31,299 nt of DNA from contig CAAFEY010000081.1 of NCBI GenBank assembly GCA_900761995.1, forward strand, positions 1 to 31,299. The letters run 5' to 3'. Below are positions 13,198 through 22,033 of this stretch, piece by piece. Position numbers and translations under genes: made by a program. This stretch comes from an uncultured Collinsella sp. (GTDB lineage: Bacteria; Actinomycetota; Coriobacteriia; Coriobacteriales; Coriobacteriaceae). The notes beneath the pieces were generated by a model. The model ran no database searches and was not told the DNA's origin. It saw only the letters and a program-made list of their open reading frames with translations. Positions within the stretch are counted from its first letter, which is position 1. Each line of letters starts with the position of its first letter.

Positions 13198-15387
13198 TTA
13201 AATCAATTTAGTACTCTCCAGCTTTTCGATGATCCAGTCGTTGGCTTTGATGACCGGACGGCGGAAGATGACGCCCAGGGCCAGCGACGGAATCAGATAG
13301 CTCGCCAGAATACCCAGCTCAACCCAGTACTCCATATGGTAGGCCCCGGCCATGGCGGCGTGCATGGCGTTGATGCCGTGGGTAAACGGCAGGAACGGGT
13401 AGATCGCCTGGAACACGGGGCCGGTCATCTCGATGGGGAACGTGCCACCCGAACCGCCGACCTGCATGACCAGCAGCACGACAGCGAGGGCCTTGCCGAT
13501 ATCGCCAAACGAAACCGTAAGCGTGTAGACGATATTGGAGAACACGAGACTCGCAACCCAGCCCGCCAGCACAAACTGCAACGGGTTGTCGCACTGGATG
13601 CCAAAGAACAGAATGTCGCCCGCGCACACGAGCGTTGCCTGCAGCAAGGCCAGACCGCCAAAGAACAGATAACGGCCCAGGTAGATCTCGTGCAGGCGCA
13701 CGGGAATGAGCTCGTTGATAAGCTCATCGTCAACCGAGACCTTCATCATGGCCGCCAGAACAATCGAGCCCACCCACAGCGACAAAATCGTATAGAACGG
13801 CGCCATGGCCGAGCCGTAGTTGCGGATCGGATAGACCGGCTTGCGGTCGAGCGCGACGGGACCGGAAAGCGACACGGCCAGACCCTCGGGGTCGTTGCCG
13901 ATCATCGTCTTGATTGTGGCCAGGTCACCCGAGATCAGAGCGCTATCAAGCTCGTCCTTAAAGGCACTGATCTTGTCCGACGCCTCGCCCAGCTGATCGG
14001 AAGCCTTGTTGACGAGCTTTGCAGCCTTGGAGAGACCCTTAGCGAGCGAACCAGAAGCGTCGGTCAGACCGCTCACGGCGCTATCCAAGTCACCCGAGAT
14101 ACCGTTCAGGGAATCCAGAACGCCCGAAATGGTCTTCTTGAGCTCCTTGGCCTTAACCGAGAACGTGGAATCGTAGTCAGACTTGGCACCCGAGATAGCC
14201 GCCTTGGCATCAGCAATGGCCTGGTCGACCTCGGCACGCGAGTTGTTGACCTCCGCCATGCCGTCCGAAAGGGACTTTGCGGTCGCCGTCAGGTCCTTCG
14301 CATTGTTGCGGTACTCCACGGCAATTCTGCCCAGCGACGTCGCAGCGGACTTGAGGCCGTCTTTGAGCTTGTCATCGCTCATCTGGTCGGCAAGGCTGCG
14401 GAGCCGATCGGCCATCGCATCGATATCGTCAGCACGCGTATTGAGCGCCGCTGCGGCTTCGTTAAGCTGAGACACCGTAAGGTCAACATGCTGATTCGCG
14501 GCATCGAATGCCTTCGCAAGCTCGGCGGACACGTTGTCGAACGAGCCCGCGCTTCCGTCAATCGCCGCGTCAACGGCATCGTTGGCGGCCTTGAGCGCTT
14601 CCTTGGAATCATTGATGCCGCTCTTGGCGTGCTCCATCAGCTGCTTCGTCGACTCATCGACGGTGCCCGTCTGCTTGAGCATACCGCCCGCCGACGTCAG
14701 CGAATCGGACGTGGAGCTCAAAACGCCCGCCAGCGACGTTGCGCTCGCCTGAACGTCCTGCAGGTCCTCGACCGAATCGCCCAGCGTAGAGGACAGATTG
14801 GCGATAAAGTTGCTCACCTGGTCGGTACTCATATAGTCGAGCAGGCTGGACACGGTCTTAAGGCCGATGGTCGTGATGGTTTCGGTAAAGGTCTCGTTGA
14901 CCTGGTTCTGGACGGCGCTCGAGCCCTTCTCGGTCACGATCTGTGCGATGGCGTTGGCCTTCTGGTTCTCATAGAACTCGATATCGGCGTGCTTCACGTC
15001 GGTCGAGAAGAGCGTCATCATGTCTGCGCTAAAACTTTTAGGGATAACAACGGCCGCATAGTATGCGCCCGACTTGACGCCCTCGATAGCTTTATCGCGA
15101 TCGTTGAGCACAACCCAATCGAAGTTCTCGTTGCCGCGCAGGGTGGCGGTCACGTTTTCGCCCACGTTGACCTCGACAGGGATCAAATCGCTCTCGTAAC
15201 CCTCATCGGTGTTGACCACGGCGATCTTAAGATTGCCAGTGTTGCCGTACGGATCCCAGCTGCCAGCGATATTAAACCACGCGTACAGGCACGGTACGAT
15301 AATGAGACCCATCACGACAACCAAGCCGATTACGGAGCGAGACACGTTTTGGACATCGCGTTTAAACAGGTGCAGGATGTTTTTCAT
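13198..15387 (-). CDS. YhgE/Pip-domain membrane protein (second of a tandem pair)
   Basis: This 729-residue protein has the architecture of the YhgE/Pip (phage infection protein) family, related to the T7SS accessory EsaA/YueB and to ABC-2-type permeases. One N-terminal membrane helix (about 17-37) precedes the signature SWDPYGNTGNLKIAVVNTDEG. A long extracytoplasmic alpha-helical region follows (about 70-520), rich in Ala, Ser, Asp and Lys with heptad-like repeats. At least five membrane helices lie in the last 200 residues, around a segment GGSGGTFPIEM. The start is the base after the upstream stop codon; a full AAGGAGG lies ten bases before it inside the upstream gene, indicating translational coupling. 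The family acts in envelope transport or secretion, and its exact cargo is unknown. Confidence 0.85.
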   Translation of the reverse strand: MKNILHLFKRDVQNVSRSVIGLVVVMGLIIVPCLYAWFNIAGSWDPYGNTGNLKIAVVNTDEGYESDLIPVEVNVGENVTATLRGNENFDWVVLNDRDKAIEGVKSGAYYAAVVIPKSFSADMMTLFSTDVKHADIEFYENQKANAIAQIVTEKGSSAVQNQVNETFTETITTIGLKTVSSLLDYMSTDQVSNFIANLSSTLGDSVEDLQDVQASATSLAGVLSSTSDSLTSAGGMLKQTGTVDESTKQLMEHAKSGINDSKEALKAANDAVDAAIDGSAGSFDNVSAELAKAFDAANQHVDLTVSQLNEAAAALNTRADDIDAMADRLRSLADQMSDDKLKDGLKSAATSLGRIAVEYRNNAKDLTATAKSLSDGMAEVNNSRAEVDQAIADAKAAISGAKSDYDSTFSVKAKELKKTISGVLDSLNGISGDLDSAVSGLTDASGSLAKGLSKAAKLVNKASDQLGEASDKISAFKDELDSALISGDLATIKTMIGNDPEGLAVSLSGPVALDRKPVYPIRNYGSAMAPFYTILSLWVGSIVLAAMMKVSVDDELINELIPVRLHEIYLGRYLFFGGLALLQATLVCAGDILFFGIQCDNPLQFVLAGWVASLVFSNIVYTLTVSFGDIGKALAVVLLVMQVGGSGGTFPIEMTGPVFQAIYPFLPFTHGINAMHAAMAGAYHMEYWVELGILASYLIPSLALGVIFRRPVIKANDWIIEKLESTKLI

Positions 15388-18213
15388 TTATGCCTCACCT
15401 CCTTTGGAGTGCTTGCCGAGCGGGGTGGTGTCCCCGTCGTTTCCGTTTACGTTGTCAACGCCGTCGGCATCTTGAGCCTTACGATGCGCACCGATATGCG
15501 GCAGACGGCTCGTAGGCTGTTCGCCGCCCTTGGCACCACGCTCACTGGCGTTGAGGCCAAACATGCGACGGGCGGCAGGGATGGCGGCCGTGTGCTCGCG
15601 CATCTCGCGGCGAAGGTCCTCGTCCGAAAGCGCCGAGATACGCATCTGGGTATTGAGACTCGCACGGATATACTCGATGTTGATGAGCCAGCCACAGATG
15701 GCGATAACCGAAATGATCCAGATAACGAGCAGGATGATCTTGCCGTTATTGTCGATATCGAGCACCGTCGACAGTACAAAGAGCAGGACCTGCACGCCTA
15801 CCACGGCGGCAAAACCGCCCTTGATGTAGTACGGGTAGCGATGCTCAAACGCCACGGCATGATCGAGCAGCTCGCGACGGTACGAATCCGAATCGAGCAT
15901 GACGCGCATGGCCGTGCGCAGCGAATAGCGCTGGCGCGGCAGGTCGTTGGACTCGCAGATCATGAGACCCGTCGTGGAAAGCTGCTTATCAAAGAGCAGG
16001 TTGAGGTTGAGCAGCAGCGGACGCAGCTGCAGGCCGATAAAGAGCGCCACGATCAAGAACACGCCCAGGATGCACAGGTTAAACAGGTAGTTGAACGAGT
16101 ACATGCCGCCGACCGTCTCGCGCAGCAAGTTAATTCCATAGGTAAAGGGCAGCAGCGGATGCAGCCATTGGAAGAAGCCGGGCATCATCTCGATGGGATA
16201 CATGCCCGACGAGCCGGGGATCTGCACAATGACGAGGATGACGCCAATGGCTTTACCGATATGCTTAAACGTGGTGGACAGTGCATAGATGATATTGACG
16301 TAGGTGAACGAGATGGCGATTCCGCCCAGCACAAAGAGCAGCGGGTTGACGCATTGAACGCCAATGACCAGGTCGCCCACCGTAACGATAATGGCCTGGA
16401 ACGCGCCCAGGATCACCAACAGCAGCCAGCGGCCAAAGTAGCCCTGACGCGCCGTAAAGCTACCGATACCCTCGCGGTCGACCTCGAGTTTGTAGATGGC
16501 GATGAGTACATAGCCGCCTACCCACAGCGCCAGATTGGTGTAGAAGGGCGCGATGCCCGAGCCAAAGCTCTTGACCGGATAGATTGACTTGGACGTCAGC
16601 TCAACCGGAGATGCCATGAAATCTGCCACGTCATTGACGTCGACGTCCATGAGGTCGGCCAACTCGCCCATAGACTCAGAGGTCTGTAGCGCCGCAATGT
16701 CATTGGCGGCGGTCGCGAGCTTGTCCTGAACCTTGGCAAGAGAGGCGTCGGTTTGGGACAGCGTGGTCTTTGCCTGCTTGAGCGTGGCGTCGAGCTGCGC
16801 CAGCGTGCCGCGCGCGCTCGCTATCGTGGGGGTCATACCCGACACAATGCCGGTCAAATCGCCCGAAACGGCGGCAAAGGAGTCAAGCGCGCTCGAAGCC
16901 TTCGGCAGTGCGTTCTGCCCCAAATCGGTCTGAGCCTGACCGAGGTTAGCCGTACCGGTCTGAATTGCCGCGTTGAGTGCGTTGCTCGCGTTCGAGATTG
17001 CCGTAGCGTCGTTTGCCATGGCGCTCGACTGTGCAGAAAGGCCATCCTTGATACTCTGCAGCTTCTGGTTTTGCTCGCGAAGCGAATTGATGGTCGATGC
17101 GATGAGCGCGTCGGCGTCCGCCGATCCCGTCGACGTATCGTTAGCAAGAATCTGCAGGCGCTCGATGACAGCACTGTTGTGGTCAATCGTCGCCTGAAGG
17201 GATTCGAGCGAGTTGTCGATACGAGTAGTCGTGGACGTAACCGTACCGGTGAGTTTGCCAATCGCGGCGTTCGCAGAAGCCGATGTCTTGCTCAGCACGA
17301 TGCTGCCCTCCGAAAGTGCCTTGGAGAGCGAGGTGATGGACTTGCCAGCCGTGGTGCGAGCTTCGCCCAGCAGATCATTACCCTGAGCGATTGCCTGCGT
17401 TAGCGAAGGCGCCTGTCCCTGCAGGCCCGCCAACGCAGCATCGGCCGAAGCAATCGAGCTGCTTGTCTTGTCGATGGCGGTGTTCATGTCGCCGATGGAA
17501 TCACGTACTTCGCCCAGGGTATCAGACGCCTCGGACACCGAGCCCGCCAGCGAATCCTGGGTCTGGGTTGCTTTGTCTTTAAGGTCGATGCCAGCATCTT
17601 TGGCAATGCCCGCGACGGTCTCGCCCACCGTGGAGACAAACTCCGAGTTGATCTGCTCCTCGATGGTGTTGGCACCGGTATCGGTGACCTTGGGCGCAAT
17701 GGCGCTCTTTTTCTCGTTGACGTAATAGGTGAGCTTCGGCTGATGGTAATTGCCGTCGAGCATCGAGACGAGATTGTCGGAGAAGTTCTTGGGAATCACG
17801 ATGGCAGCATAGTACTCGCCACTTTCGACGCCCTCTTTGGCATCTGCCGCCGAGTCGACGAAGGTCCAGCCAAGCTGGTCGTTCTCCTTGAGCCGGTCGA
17901 CCACCTTATCGCCTGCGTTAAGCTCGCCCACCAGGTCGTTCTGGGTGCCCTGATCGTTGTTGGCGATGGCGATTTTAATGCCCTGGGTATTTCCGTACGG
18001 ATCCCAGTTGGCAACGATGTTGTACCAGGCATACAGCGAGGGAATGACGCACACGCCCAGGGTAACCACCAGGGCGACGGGGTTCACGATCAATCGCTTG
18101 ATGTCGCGTTTAAAGATTGCAAAGGAAACCTTTGCATCGGATAGTTTGCTGCCGAGACTCACGCTTGGACCATCCATCCTATCGTTTAGCCGAATCATGC
18201 TATTAACAACCAT
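15388..18213 (-). CDS. YhgE/Pip-domain membrane protein with C-terminal extension (first of a tandem pair)
   Basis: This paralogue of the downstream gene is about 941 residues. It shares the N-terminal helix followed by NWDPYGNTQGIKIAIANNDQG, the long helical extracytoplasmic region, and a multi-helix C-terminal permease-like domain with PGSSGMYPIEMMPGF. It differs by an extra 200 or so residues: a cytoplasmic stretch, two further membrane helices (around VVGVQVLLFVLSTVL and IILLVIWIISVIAICGWLI) and a charged tail. The start is uncertain: ATG 18213, 18198 and 18177 are in frame and none has a clear ribosome site; 18213 is chosen as the first ATG after the promoter at 18270-18299. Together the pair probably forms a heteromeric envelope complex, which is inference. 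Confidence 0.83.
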   Translation of the reverse strand: MVVNSMIRLNDRMDGPSVSLGSKLSDAKVSFAIFKRDIKRLIVNPVALVVTLGVCVIPSLYAWYNIVANWDPYGNTQGIKIAIANNDQGTQNDLVGELNAGDKVVDRLKENDQLGWTFVDSAADAKEGVESGEYYAAIVIPKNFSDNLVSMLDGNYHQPKLTYYVNEKKSAIAPKVTDTGANTIEEQINSEFVSTVGETVAGIAKDAGIDLKDKATQTQDSLAGSVSEASDTLGEVRDSIGDMNTAIDKTSSSIASADAALAGLQGQAPSLTQAIAQGNDLLGEARTTAGKSITSLSKALSEGSIVLSKTSASANAAIGKLTGTVTSTTTRIDNSLESLQATIDHNSAVIERLQILANDTSTGSADADALIASTINSLREQNQKLQSIKDGLSAQSSAMANDATAISNASNALNAAIQTGTANLGQAQTDLGQNALPKASSALDSFAAVSGDLTGIVSGMTPTIASARGTLAQLDATLKQAKTTLSQTDASLAKVQDKLATAANDIAALQTSESMGELADLMDVDVNDVADFMASPVELTSKSIYPVKSFGSGIAPFYTNLALWVGGYVLIAIYKLEVDREGIGSFTARQGYFGRWLLLVILGAFQAIIVTVGDLVIGVQCVNPLLFVLGGIAISFTYVNIIYALSTTFKHIGKAIGVILVIVQIPGSSGMYPIEMMPGFFQWLHPLLPFTYGINLLRETVGGMYSFNYLFNLCILGVFLIVALFIGLQLRPLLLNLNLLFDKQLSTTGLMICESNDLPRQRYSLRTAMRVMLDSDSYRRELLDHAVAFEHRYPYYIKGGFAAVVGVQVLLFVLSTVLDIDNNGKIILLVIWIISVIAICGWLINIEYIRASLNTQMRISALSDEDLRREMREHTAAIPAARRMFGLNASERGAKGGEQPTSRLPHIGAHRKAQDADGVDNVNGNDGDTTPLGKHSKGGEA

Positions 18214-18269
18214 TGTACGGAGGCACTTTAGCGTCTCGCGGCACAATGGTGCTGAGTTTTGCGGGTAGC

Positions 18270-18305
18270 AATATACTACGAAGATGAGTTAGCGTACAGT
18301 TGTAC
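18270..18305 (-). promoter_or_regulatory. Promoter and possible operator of the yhgE-like pair
   Basis: On the minus strand CTGTAC (18294-18299) and TATATT (18270-18275) are separated by 18 bases. The -35 overlaps GTACA-GT-TGTAC (18294-18305), a short inverted repeat, with direct GTACAGT repetition around it. A repressor bound here would block the -35 box. Confidence 0.45.
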
Positions 18306-18363
18306 AGTATCTTAAATTCCCGCAGCTCACAAAACCACAACCCGCACAAACTAGCAGTTCGAC

Positions 18364-18419
18364 TAGTCATTGGGGACGTTCTTAAACGACTAGCCAAACA
18401 AGAACGTCCCCAATGACTA
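18364..18419. repeat. 20-bp perfect inverted repeat with GGGGACGTTCTT core
   Basis: Arms 18364-18383 and 18400-18419 are perfectly complementary over 20 bp around a 16-base loop. CGACTAG occurs just before the left arm (18360-18366) and again in the loop (18387-18393). No T tract follows on either strand, so it is not a standard terminator. It stands between htpG and the promoter of the yhgE-like pair. Confidence 0.6.
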
Positions 18420-18462
18420 CTTAGGACCACGAAAGCGTCGCAGGTTGAGCATAAGTCAGCGA

Positions 18463-18560
18463 AAACGCCCCTAAGCGAGCAAGGTGACGTGAAAGAGGAG
18501 GGAAGCGTACTTCGGCACGCGACCGACGATTGAACGTCAGATTGCCGCTTAGGGGCGTTT
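18463..18560. ncRNA. Candidate structured RNA or palindromic element downstream of htpG
   Basis: A perfect 15-bp outer stem (18463-18477 with 18546-18560) encloses paired segments GCAA/TTGC (18479-18482, 18542-18545) and TGACGT/ACGTCA (18485-18490, 18534-18539). At the centre is GCGTAC-TTCG-GCACGC (18505-18520). Between these lie two unpaired tracts, purine-rich on one side (18491-18504). The central hairpin has one A-C pair on + that is G-U on -, so the minus strand, which is also the direction of htpG and yhgE transcription, folds slightly better; the + strand would instead present a C(UUCG)G tetraloop. Function is unknown; it may be a 3'-UTR element, a small RNA or a mobile palindrome. Confidence 0.4.
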
Positions 18561-18574
18561 GCAGCGTCAGCCGG

Positions 18575-18598
18575 TCCGCCGTTCGGCAGAACGGCGGA
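18575..18598 (-). terminator. Hairpin immediately after htpG
   Basis: TCCGCCGTTC (18575-18584) and GAACGGCGGA (18589-18598) form a perfect 10-bp stem with a 4-base loop, starting five bases past the htpG stop codon. There is no T tract, so it may protect the 3' end or pause polymerase rather than terminate alone. Confidence 0.5.
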
Positions 18599-18603
18599 AC
18601 CAA

Positions 18604-20628
18604 TTACATAAGCTCGCAAACAGCTGCCGCGAAGGCTACGGGGTCCTCGGGGAGGATGCCCTCGACGAGCAGGGCCTGGTCGTAGAGCAGGCCGGAGTAC
18701 TGCTTGATCTTGTCGGCGTCGCCCGCCTTCTGGGCAGCGACGAGCTTGGCGAAGACCGGGTGCTTAGCGTTGAGCTCGAGCACGCGCTGGCTCTTGGGCA
18801 TACCGTCGGGCGCGCCCTCGGGACCCTTCTGAAGCACCTTCTCCATCTCGAGCGAAAGCGGACCCTCGGTGGTGATGCAGGCGGGAGCGTCAGTCAGGCG
18901 CGCGGAGACGGCAACCTTCTCGACCTTGTCGCCGAGCGCCTCCTTCATGGCGTTAAAGAGGTCCTCGTTCTCCTTAGTAGCGTCCTCGGCCTCCTTCTTC
19001 TCGTCGTCGGTCGCCAAGTCAAGATCGCCGGTCGCGACGTTCTTGAGCTCCAGGTGACGATCCTCGACCTCAGGCTCGGCACCATCGGCAACTGCCTTCT
19101 CGGCAGCCTCGCGAGCAGCGTCATCCTCGTAGACCTTGGGCATATCGGCAGCCACGTACTCACGCATGGCCTGGAAGGTGAACTCATCCACGTCCTGCGT
19201 CAGCAGCAGTACATCGTAGCCGCGGTCGAGCACGCCCTTCACGACGGGCATCTTGGCCAAACGCTCGCGCGAATCGCCGGCGGCATAGTAGATTGCCTTC
19301 TGGCCCTCGGGCATGCCCTTGGCATACTCGGCAAGGGTGATCATCTTCTGCTCCTTGGCAGACCAGAACAGCAACAGGTCGGCGAGCTCGTCGGCCTTCA
19401 TGCCGTAGCTCGAGTAGATGCCGTACTTAAGACCGCGACCAAAGTTCTCAAAGAACTTCTCGTATGCCTCGCGGTCGTTGTCACGCATATCCTCAAGGTC
19501 GGCGGTAATCTTCTTTTCCACGCGCTTGGCAATGGCCTTGAGCTGACGATTCTGCTGCAGCGTCTCACGCGAAATATTGAGCGTCACGTCGGCAGAGTCC
19601 ACGACACCGCGCACAAAGTTGTAGTAGTCGGGCAGCAGGTCGTCGCACTTCTCCATAATCAGCACGTTGGAGCTATAGAGCGCCAGGCCCTTCTCGTAGT
19701 CCTTGCTGTACAGATCGAACGGGGCGCGACCCGGCACAAACAGCAGTGCATCGTACTCAAGCGTGCCCTCGGCATGGAAGCTGATAGTGCGCGCGGGATC
19801 GTCAAAGTCGTGGAACGTGGACTTGTAGAACTCGTCGTAATCCTTCTGCTCAACGTCAGAGCTGCGCTTTTTCCAGATCGGCGTCATGGAGTTGATGGTC
19901 TCGAGCTCCTGATAGTCCTCGTACTCGGGCTTGTAGTCGTCGCCGGCGTCCTCAGGCTTGGGCTTCTGGCGGCTCTTGGTCACCATCATCTGAATCGGGT
20001 AGCGCACATAGTTGCTGTACTGCTGAATCAGGCTCTTGAGGCCCCACTCGGTCAGGAAGCGATCGTAGGTCTCGGCCTCGCCGTCGGCGTCGAGCTTCTC
20101 GTTCTCGCGCAGCGTCAGGATGACATCGGTACCGTGCTCAGCACGCTCGCCATCCTCGATGGTGTAGCCCTCAAGACCGTCGGACTCCCAAACGTGGGCG
20201 GTATCCTCGCCATAAGCGCGGCTGACGACCTTCACGTGGCTGGCAACCATAAAGGCGGAGTAGAAACCCACGCCAAACTGACCGATGATGTCGACATCGG
20301 AGCCCTGCTGCTCGGCGTTCTCGGTCTTAAACTCCTCGGAGCCGGAATGGGCGATGGTGCCCAGGTTGCGCTCGAGCTCCTCGGCGGTCATACCGATGCC
20401 GTTATCCGAAATAGTGATCGTGCGGGCATCCTTATCAAAGGAGACACGAATGGCCAGGTCGCCCTGGTCGAGCTTGACGCTCGGATCCTGCAGGCTCTTA
20501 AAGTTGAGTTTGTCGACGGCATCGCTCGCGTTGGAGATAAGCTCGCGCAGGAAGATTTCCTTATTGGTGTAGATGGAGTTGATCATGAGGTCGAGCAGTT
20601 TTTTGCTCTCGGTCTTAAATTGACGCAT
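18604..20628 (-). CDS. htpG: Molecular chaperone HtpG (Hsp90)
   Basis: HtpG is the cytoplasmic ATP-dependent Hsp90 chaperone. The N-terminal GHKL ATPase motifs are clear: ELISNASDAVDKL (about 29-41), DNGIGM and GQFGVGFYSAFMV. The middle domain carries NISRETLQQN with its catalytic arginine, and the C-terminal dimerisation domain follows. At 674 residues it is longer than the common 620-640; the extra length is an acidic, lysine/glutamate-rich segment around 500-560 before the C-terminal domain. ATG has AAAGGA six bases upstream. No CIRCE operator is visible. A possible TATAAA -10 lies at 20715-20720 in an AT-rich stretch. It is monocistronic, followed by the hairpin and structured element at 18463-18598. 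Confidence 0.97.
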   Translation of the reverse strand: MRQFKTESKKLLDLMINSIYTNKEIFLRELISNASDAVDKLNFKSLQDPSVKLDQGDLAIRVSFDKDARTITISDNGIGMTAEELERNLGTIAHSGSEEFKTENAEQQGSDVDIIGQFGVGFYSAFMVASHVKVVSRAYGEDTAHVWESDGLEGYTIEDGERAEHGTDVILTLRENEKLDADGEAETYDRFLTEWGLKSLIQQYSNYVRYPIQMMVTKSRQKPKPEDAGDDYKPEYEDYQELETINSMTPIWKKRSSDVEQKDYDEFYKSTFHDFDDPARTISFHAEGTLEYDALLFVPGRAPFDLYSKDYEKGLALYSSNVLIMEKCDDLLPDYYNFVRGVVDSADVTLNISRETLQQNRQLKAIAKRVEKKITADLEDMRDNDREAYEKFFENFGRGLKYGIYSSYGMKADELADLLLFWSAKEQKMITLAEYAKGMPEGQKAIYYAAGDSRERLAKMPVVKGVLDRGYDVLLLTQDVDEFTFQAMREYVAADMPKVYEDDAAREAAEKAVADGAEPEVEDRHLELKNVATGDLDLATDDEKKEAEDATKENEDLFNAMKEALGDKVEKVAVSARLTDAPACITTEGPLSLEMEKVLQKGPEGAPDGMPKSQRVLELNAKHPVFAKLVAAQKAGDADKIKQYSGLLYDQALLVEGILPEDPVAFAAAVCELM

Positions 20629-20828
20629 GTGCAGTCCTTTCGCGCTACCCCTGCCCGCAAAAACGGCCCGGTTGCCCGAGCCGCATCGCAGACCTGCTAT
20701 GTTCAGACTTAGATTTTATAACCTATTAGCGCGCATATATACATACGGAATCGAAAAACTGTATGTTGGAACACCCGTGCGTCGATTGCCAAGGAGTGTC
20801 CCCGACTGCCGGCAGAAAAGGAACGTCC

Positions 20829-21329
20829 CTATCTGTCGCCCATGCGCTTGGCCATCCAGGCGTGGGGCTGACCTTCGTCTTCGTAGTCCACCGGCGCGAT
20901 CTGCGTGTAGCCGGCCTTGGCATAGAGCGGCAGCACGTACTCCTGCGCATGCAGCTTTATGAGCTTGGCGCCAGCATCGCGTGCAGCAGCATTGCTGGCC
21001 TCGACAATCTTGCTCGCCAGACCGCGGCGACGCATTGAGGATAGCACCGCAACGCGGCCCATAATGTATGTCTCCCCCGCCGCGACACCTTCGTCCATAT
21101 CGCACGCCGGCGACACCGGGGCCTCCGCGTCGGCCACGCGCTCGAGTTCCTCGGGAAACACGCGCGAACAACCGGCAAGCTCGCCGTCAACGTAGAGCGT
21201 CACGTGGATGCAACTCGGGGCCTCGTCGATAGCGTCAAACTCGTTTTCGTAGCCCTGCTCATCCATAAAAACGGCGCGGCGCACCAGCGCCGCGTCTTCA
21301 AAGCAACCCGTCTTAAGTTGGATAACCAT
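20829..21329 (-). CDS. GNAT-family N-acetyltransferase
   Basis: This 166-residue protein has the GNAT fold. The acetyl-CoA-binding motif is IMGRVAVLSSMRRRGLASKI (about 89-108) with the pyrophosphate loop RRRGLA, followed by a second helix and the LHAQEYVLPLYAKAGY segment. The N-terminal half resembles the YjcF/ElaA group (RRAVFMDEQGYENEFD). The acceptor cannot be inferred. It starts 39 bases after the cpsB stop codon, so it is probably the last gene of the cps unit. Remnants of a GGGGAC-type repeat (GTGTCCCC and ACGTCCCT, 20785-20830) lie at and just beyond its stop. Confidence 0.88.
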   Translation of the reverse strand: MVIQLKTGCFEDAALVRRAVFMDEQGYENEFDAIDEAPSCIHVTLYVDGELAGCSRVFPEELERVADAEAPVSPACDMDEGVAAGETYIMGRVAVLSSMRRRGLASKIVEASNAAARDAGAKLIKLHAQEYVLPLYAKAGYTQIAPVDYEDEGQPHAWMAKRMGDR

Positions 21330-21368
21330 GGCGACCCCTTCATTCGATGCGAACGTTGGGGAAAAATT

Positions 21369-22016
21369 TTAGCGGAAATGGGCTCCCACGCTAAACTTCG
21401 CGCGAGCCTTCGCCAGGCAGTCGTAATGACCCACGTTATGGGCATCGCTCGCGATGAAGCTGTACAGGTTCTGATCGAACAGGCGCTGTGCCGGCTTTTT
21501 CTCGCGACCAAAGCGACCGCCGGCAATAAAGTCCGCCGAAGCCTGCAGCTTGCAGCCCATATCGACCAGGCGCTCCGCCACGCTTACATCCTTTTGAACC
21601 GCACGATAGCGCTCAGGATGAGCGATAATCACCTGGTAACCACGGCACTGCAAATCGTAAATCGTGTTCTCGTACTCTCTAAACGCATACGCATCGGCAT
21701 GCGTCGAAAGCTCGAGCAGAAACTCGTTGGTCCCATCGAAATGCAAGTGCTCCGCAGCATCGATACCAAGCTCAACGAGCTTTCGATGGTTGACCTCGAA
21801 GCCCATCTGGAGCGGAAAGCCGTCAGCGTTATCACGCAGCAGCTCAAAGGCATCCCACATCTTGTCGTAATCAAAATAGGGATCACGGCAGTGAGGAGTG
21901 CAAACGATTCTGGTTACACCGGCCCGCTTGGCAGCCTCGAGCATCGCCAAGCTCTCATCGAGATCGGCGGCGCCGTCGTCTACACCCGGCAAGATATGGC
22001 AATGAATGTCACGCAT
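21369..22016 (-). CDS. cpsB: CpsB/CapC-type PHP-domain tyrosine-protein phosphatase
   Basis: This 215-residue metal-dependent phosphatase of the PHP fold removes phosphate from the tyrosine cluster of the cognate CpsD kinase and so tunes capsule or exopolysaccharide chain length. Metal-site motifs are in order: DIHCHILPGVDDGA (3-16), VCTPHCRDPYF (about 38-48), the glutamate in FEVNHRK, IIAHPERY (about 129-136) and ASDAHNVGHY near the C-terminus. It starts 17 bases after the cpsD stop codon. Length is slightly shorter than the usual 240-250. Without adjacent glycosyltransferases its target polymer is unknown. Confidence 0.92.
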   Translation of the reverse strand: MRDIHCHILPGVDDGAADLDESLAMLEAAKRAGVTRIVCTPHCRDPYFDYDKMWDAFELLRDNADGFPLQMGFEVNHRKLVELGIDAAEHLHFDGTNEFLLELSTHADAYAFREYENTIYDLQCRGYQVIIAHPERYRAVQKDVSVAERLVDMGCKLQASADFIAGGRFGREKKPAQRLFDQNLYSFIASDAHNVGHYDCLAKARAKFSVGAHFR

Positions 22017-22033
22017 AGGTCAGCCTTAATCAA

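Noticed and set aside
12634..16587. Very long open frame (1317 codons) on the + strand opposite the EamA and yhgE-like genes
   Set aside because: It is antisense to clear genes, its translation is rich in Arg, His, Gln and Val without domains, and it spans two genes plus the intergenic space. High GC with biased codons leaves the complementary frame open.
18559..20712. 717-codon open frame opposite htpG
   Set aside because: Antisense shadow of htpG; leucine/valine-rich translation without a recognisable domain.
20629..20828. CIRCE or other heat-shock operator upstream of htpG
   Set aside because: No TTAGCACTC/GAGTGCTAA pair is present; only an AT-rich stretch with a weak -10 and a CATAC/GTATG repeat.
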